From the NCBI RefSeq assembly GCF_005047595.1, contig NZ_SUPL01000007.1, positions 1 through 64,000 of the forward strand: a stretch of 64,000 nt of DNA, given 5' to 3'. The translations under genes and the position numbers were made by a program. Below, in pieces: positions 61,071-64,000 of the stretch (its first letter is position 1; each line of letters opens with the position of its first letter). The DNA is from Pontimicrobium aquaticum. Lineage in GTDB: Bacteria; Bacteroidota; Bacteroidia; Flavobacteriales; Flavobacteriaceae. Under the pieces are notes generated by a model, which saw only the letters and a list, made by a program, of their open reading frames with translations, was not told the DNA's origin and did no database searches.

Positions 61071-63527
61071 ATGACATTAGGAGAATTTATAAAAAAAATA
61101 CGCCTTAATTCGGCGCTCTCACAAGAGTTATTTGCTAAAGAGTTTGAAGTTTCATTCACAACTATAAATAGGTGGGAAAACGATAAATCCAAACCAAGAA
61201 AAAAGCAAATTGAACAATTAAAAAAATTATCCAGCAATCATGACAAAAAACTTTTAGATAAAATTTTGCATGAAGAAAAGCCTACGGCTTATGCGCTTTT
61301 TGCTGGTGGTGGAGGTTTTCACTTGGGTATGGAAAAGTATTTTGATATACTTGTAGCTAATGATATTGAACCTACAGCTGAAAAAACACACAAAAGAAAC
61401 TGGCCTAATCTACCTTTTCTTTTAGAAGATATAAGAAAAGTAGAGTCTAAAAAACTTTTGCAATTAGCTAATAATAAAAAGCCAGATGTCATTTTTGGCG
61501 GACCACCTTGTCAAGGTTTCTCTACGCTTGGAACTAAAATGTCAGCAGATCCAAGGAATGTATTGTTCAATCATTATGTAAGATTAGTATCTGAATTAAA
61601 TCCAAAGGCTTTTGTTTTCGAGAATGTAAAAGCTTTGACGACCATGTATAAAGGGCAATTCAGAGATAATATTATAAAGGAGTTTTCGAATTTAGGTTAT
61701 AAAGTATATGAAAAGATTTTAAATACAGCAGATTATGGAGTTCCACAATTTAGAGAACGTGTATTTATTTTTGGAACAAAAAATGACCAACCATTTAAGT
61801 TTCCAACAATTACACATGGAAATGAAAAAAAATTGACTCCTTATAATACAGTTGGTAAAGCTATAAATGATTTAGTTAAAAAGGGAACGAATTTTTGTGA
61901 AAATCATTTAGCACTAAATCATTCTGATAAAGTTGTAGAAAGATATAAATATATACCAGAAGGAGGTAGGTTGCCTGCTCCTGAAGAATTACCAAAGGAA
62001 ATTCGACGTAAAAATTTTGGAAACACCTATAAAAGACTGGATAGGAAAAAGCCATCGTTGACCATGGTCCCTGGAAATAATGCATTTCCAGTTCACCCAA
62101 CTTTAAATAGAAGTCTTACACCAAGAGAAGCTGCAAGAATACAAACCTTTCCCGATACTCATAAGTTTGTTGGTGATAGACGTAGACAGTGCATATTAGT
62201 TGGAAATGCGGTACCTCCTTTAATGGCTGAACTAATTGGGAAAGAGGTTATTAATCATTTAAATGGAGATACTAAATTAGAAGAAGCAGATAAACAAGTC
62301 CTTTTAATCCAAGAATCAAAAGAAGATAAGTTTAATGATAAAATCATACCATATAAGAAATTAAAGAAGTTAAAAGCCAAAGATGGCTTTATTGACTTGT
62401 TTTGTGGAGCAGGAGGGTTTACCATAGGATTTTCAAAATCTGGATGGAAACCCCTGTTAAGTGCAGACTTTAATAAATCTGTAGCCGAAACTCATAAAGA
62501 GAATTTTCCTTTTATCCCTTTTGTTAGCTCCGATTTAGCGCTTGAGGAATCAAAAAAATTGATTTTAGATAAGTTTGAAAATGAAGATATTGGATTAATA
62601 GTTGGTGGACCTCCATGTCAAGGTTTTTCAATGTTTGGAAAGAGAAGATTTGTAAATACTAAAGGGTATAATCCACATTCGGATCCAAGAAATGCGCTTG
62701 TGTATTCGTTCTTAGACATAGTGAATAAAATTAGACCGAGATGGTTTTTAATGGAAAACGTATCTGGTCTTGCAAATTTGGATAAAGGGTTGTTTTTAAA
62801 ATCCTTAATTGAAGAATTTAAAAATATTGGTTATGATAATACTGAATTTAAAATTTTGAATGCTGCTGACTATGGAGTTCCTCAAAAAAGAAAAAGATTA
62901 GTAATAATTGGAAATAGAACTGGACATATTATCCCATGGCCAAAGAAAAAGTATTTTGAAACGCCAAAAGACTGGCAAAATAAATATAGAACTGTTGGTG
63001 AAGTTATAACAGATTTAGCCAAAGAATCATCTTATGAAAAACAAACTTGTCATGTTCCAATGAAGCATAAACCTTTATTAGTAGAGAGATACAAACACAT
63101 TGAAGAGGGAAAAAAACTTAATGTTGATAAATTGCCAGAACATTTACAAAAAGGGTATCGTACTGATAAAGTAAAAAATTATAGCCATGTTTTCAAAAGA
63201 CTACACAGAAACCAAGCTTCAACAACTATGGTTCCTGGACATAATGCTTTTCCAATTCATCCATGGTTAAATAGAGCATTAACAGTAAGAGAAGCTGCTC
63301 GTATTCAAACATTTCCTGATGAAATTGAGTTCATGGGAAGTAGACAGAATCAATGTATACAAGTAGGAAATGCTTTTCCTCCATTATTAGCAGAAATTTT
63401 AGGCGAGTGTATAAAAAAAGCGGAGAAAAATAATTGGTTCCCTGGTGAAGTTCCTAAATCAGCTTGGTATGCACAATTAGAAAAACCTGAAAATGTTGAA
63501 TTAGAACTTAATTTTGAAAAAGTATGA
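61071..63527 (+). CDS. HTH-fused dual C5-cytosine DNA methyltransferase
   Basis: 818 aa. Residues 1-52 are an XRE-type HTH (LSQELFAKEFEVSFTTINRW). Two complete C5-cytosine methyltransferase domains follow. Domain 1 (about 73-408): motif I FAGGGGFHLGM (77), IV GGPPCQGFS with catalytic Cys147, VI FENVKA, VIII QFRERVF, X GNAVPPL. Domain 2 (about 440-795): motif I FCGAGGFTIGF (444), IV GGPPCQGFS with catalytic Cys516, VI MENVSG, VIII QKRKRLV, X GNAFPPL. Both have a TMVPG...FP target region after motif VIII. Two active domains in one chain suit an asymmetric site needing a methyl on each strand. It is acquired by context: a type II restriction gene overlaps its end. Confidence 0.93.
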   Translation: MTLGEFIKKIRLNSALSQELFAKEFEVSFTTINRWENDKSKPRKKQIEQLKKLSSNHDKKLLDKILHEEKPTAYALFAGGGGFHLGMEKYFDILVANDIEPTAEKTHKRNWPNLPFLLEDIRKVESKKLLQLANNKKPDVIFGGPPCQGFSTLGTKMSADPRNVLFNHYVRLVSELNPKAFVFENVKALTTMYKGQFRDNIIKEFSNLGYKVYEKILNTADYGVPQFRERVFIFGTKNDQPFKFPTITHGNEKKLTPYNTVGKAINDLVKKGTNFCENHLALNHSDKVVERYKYIPEGGRLPAPEELPKEIRRKNFGNTYKRLDRKKPSLTMVPGNNAFPVHPTLNRSLTPREAARIQTFPDTHKFVGDRRRQCILVGNAVPPLMAELIGKEVINHLNGDTKLEEADKQVLLIQESKEDKFNDKIIPYKKLKKLKAKDGFIDLFCGAGGFTIGFSKSGWKPLLSADFNKSVAETHKENFPFIPFVSSDLALEESKKLILDKFENEDIGLIVGGPPCQGFSMFGKRRFVNTKGYNPHSDPRNALVYSFLDIVNKIRPRWFLMENVSGLANLDKGLFLKSLIEEFKNIGYDNTEFKILNAADYGVPQKRKRLVIIGNRTGHIIPWPKKKYFETPKDWQNKYRTVGEVITDLAKESSYEKQTCHVPMKHKPLLVERYKHIEEGKKLNVDKLPEHLQKGYRTDKVKNYSHVFKRLHRNQASTTMVPGHNAFPIHPWLNRALTVREAARIQTFPDEIEFMGSRQNQCIQVGNAFPPLLAEILGECIKKAEKNNWFPGEVPKSAWYAQLEKPENVELELNFEKV

Positions 63528-64000
63528 GCCATGATTTATATGCATCTTGGGCGACTTCTGAATTAGCAAAGAAGTATAAAGAAAATTCTACAGAATGTTT
63601 TCTTACGGAACCAGAAGGTGAATTTGAAATTTTTGCAAATCGTGAAAGTGGAAGGAATTGGCCAATACCAGATGGAAGATTGAGCGTTGATTATAGAAAT
63701 AATAGATATGAGGTGGCTTTAGAATTGAAAAGAATAAATGAGGGATTACATGGAATTCTTACAGCTATTGGACAAAGTCAAGCATACATTCATCCTACCA
63801 AGGGTTATTCTGCTTCAGTAATAGTTATACCAAGGATATATGCTACTCATGAAACTCCTGGCAACTATGTTCAAGAGGTATTGAATAATGTTAATCCAGA
63901 TTTACCTATTGGAGTTTATTCTTATGATACTCCAGATACTTCTGCGACTTCACCATTTCATGGAAAACTATTATGCCATAGGAATATAAATTTAAGTTTT
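63524..64000 (+). CDS. Restriction endonuclease-like protein, PD-(D/E)xK type (partial, runs off window)
   Basis: Open frame of 159 codons from ATG 63524-63526, which overlaps the methyltransferase stop by 4 nt (ATGA), to the end of the window. It starts MSHDLYASWATSELAKKYKE. About residues 52-82 contain RLSVDYRNNRYEVALELKR and then GQSQAYI, that is an Asp, the E-x-K motif ELK, and the Q-x(3)-Y helix of PD-(D/E)xK nucleases. This and its coupling to the methyltransferase make a cognate type II restriction enzyme the best guess; recognition site unknown. C terminus is not in the window. Confidence 0.72.
   Translation, partial: MSHDLYASWATSELAKKYKENSTECFLTEPEGEFEIFANRESGRNWPIPDGRLSVDYRNNRYEVALELKRINEGLHGILTAIGQSQAYIHPTKGYSASVIVIPRIYATHETPGNYVQEVLNNVNPDLPIGVYSYDTPDTSATSPFHGKLLCHRNINLSF

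Noticed and set aside
61876-62100. Antisense ORF of 74 codons inside the methyltransferase gene.
   Set aside because: Low-complexity shadow frame with no family features; the plus-strand frame carries all methyltransferase motifs.

Overview
The window is AT-rich and reads as a chromosomal segment of a member of the Bacteroidota, most likely a marine Flavobacteriaceae. The evidence is the lack of Shine-Dalgarno sequences before most starts, promoter-like TAnnTTTG elements (for example 15753-15760, 47367-47374, 53982-53989), a fused E1 alpha-beta 2-oxoacid dehydrogenase, LytTR/LytS signalling, and many exported peptidases and lipoproteins. No rRNA, tRNA, CRISPR array, phage or intact transposase was seen.

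Layout. 1-7600: an outer-membrane barrel gene, aroC, a dicarboxylate/amino-acid symporter behind a structured leader, then a tight five-gene operon joining a GshB-like ATP-grasp ligase, a rhodanese, a small acidic protein, an N-formylglutamate amidohydrolase-like enzyme and a DUF1704 HExxxH metallopeptidase. 7700-15600: DCC-family protein and MutS2, ung, then an operon of a 2OG-Fe(II) oxygenase, an eIF1/SUI1-like protein, a DUF1835 protein, a nucleoside phosphorylase and a cytosolic solute-binding fold. 15700-27500: fused E1, sterol-desaturase-like enzyme, dipeptidase lipoprotein, an ExbD whose start lies behind a frameshifting poly-A run, SF2 helicase, VTT-like membrane protein, topoisomerase III, and a PAS-LuxR regulator. 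27700-38200: exported S15/CocE and S9 hydrolases, a cupin, two adjacent SDRs, an S41-like protein with the same kind of leader as the symporter, and an alpha/beta hydrolase with TPR repeats. 38200-56600: a LytTR regulator with one normal and one degenerate LytS-like kinase, a protein of SDHY repeats, a class A beta-lactamase-like lipoprotein, DPP-IV-like peptidase, aspA, a large BNR/sortilin-like exported protein, an EamA exporter, an M23-LysM peptidase, an unrecognised membrane protein, CIA30 and M28 proteins.

56700-60700 is a coherent accessory cassette: exported isochorismatase-fold hydrolase, AhpD/CMD-like protein, exported YHS protein, DUF1348 protein, an AraC regulator and a DUF302 protein. 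Both of its promoters carry the same pair of GTCCA half-sites, 21 bp apart and at identical distance from the -7 element, so the AraC protein probably controls both. 60850-64000 is a restriction-modification island: a protein with an N-terminal HTH and two complete C5-methyltransferase domains, with a 40-bp dyad just before its start, overlapping by 4 nt a PD-(D/E)xK-like nuclease gene cut by the window edge. A relic of a thioredoxin-family gene (60688-60846) marks the boundary.

The strongest candidates for something undescribed are the paired structured leaders (1877-1975 and 34476-34575) in which a CATGTG motif can pair with the start codon, the ATP-grasp/DUF1704 operon, the AraC regulon, and the HTH-dual-methyltransferase with its dyad operator.
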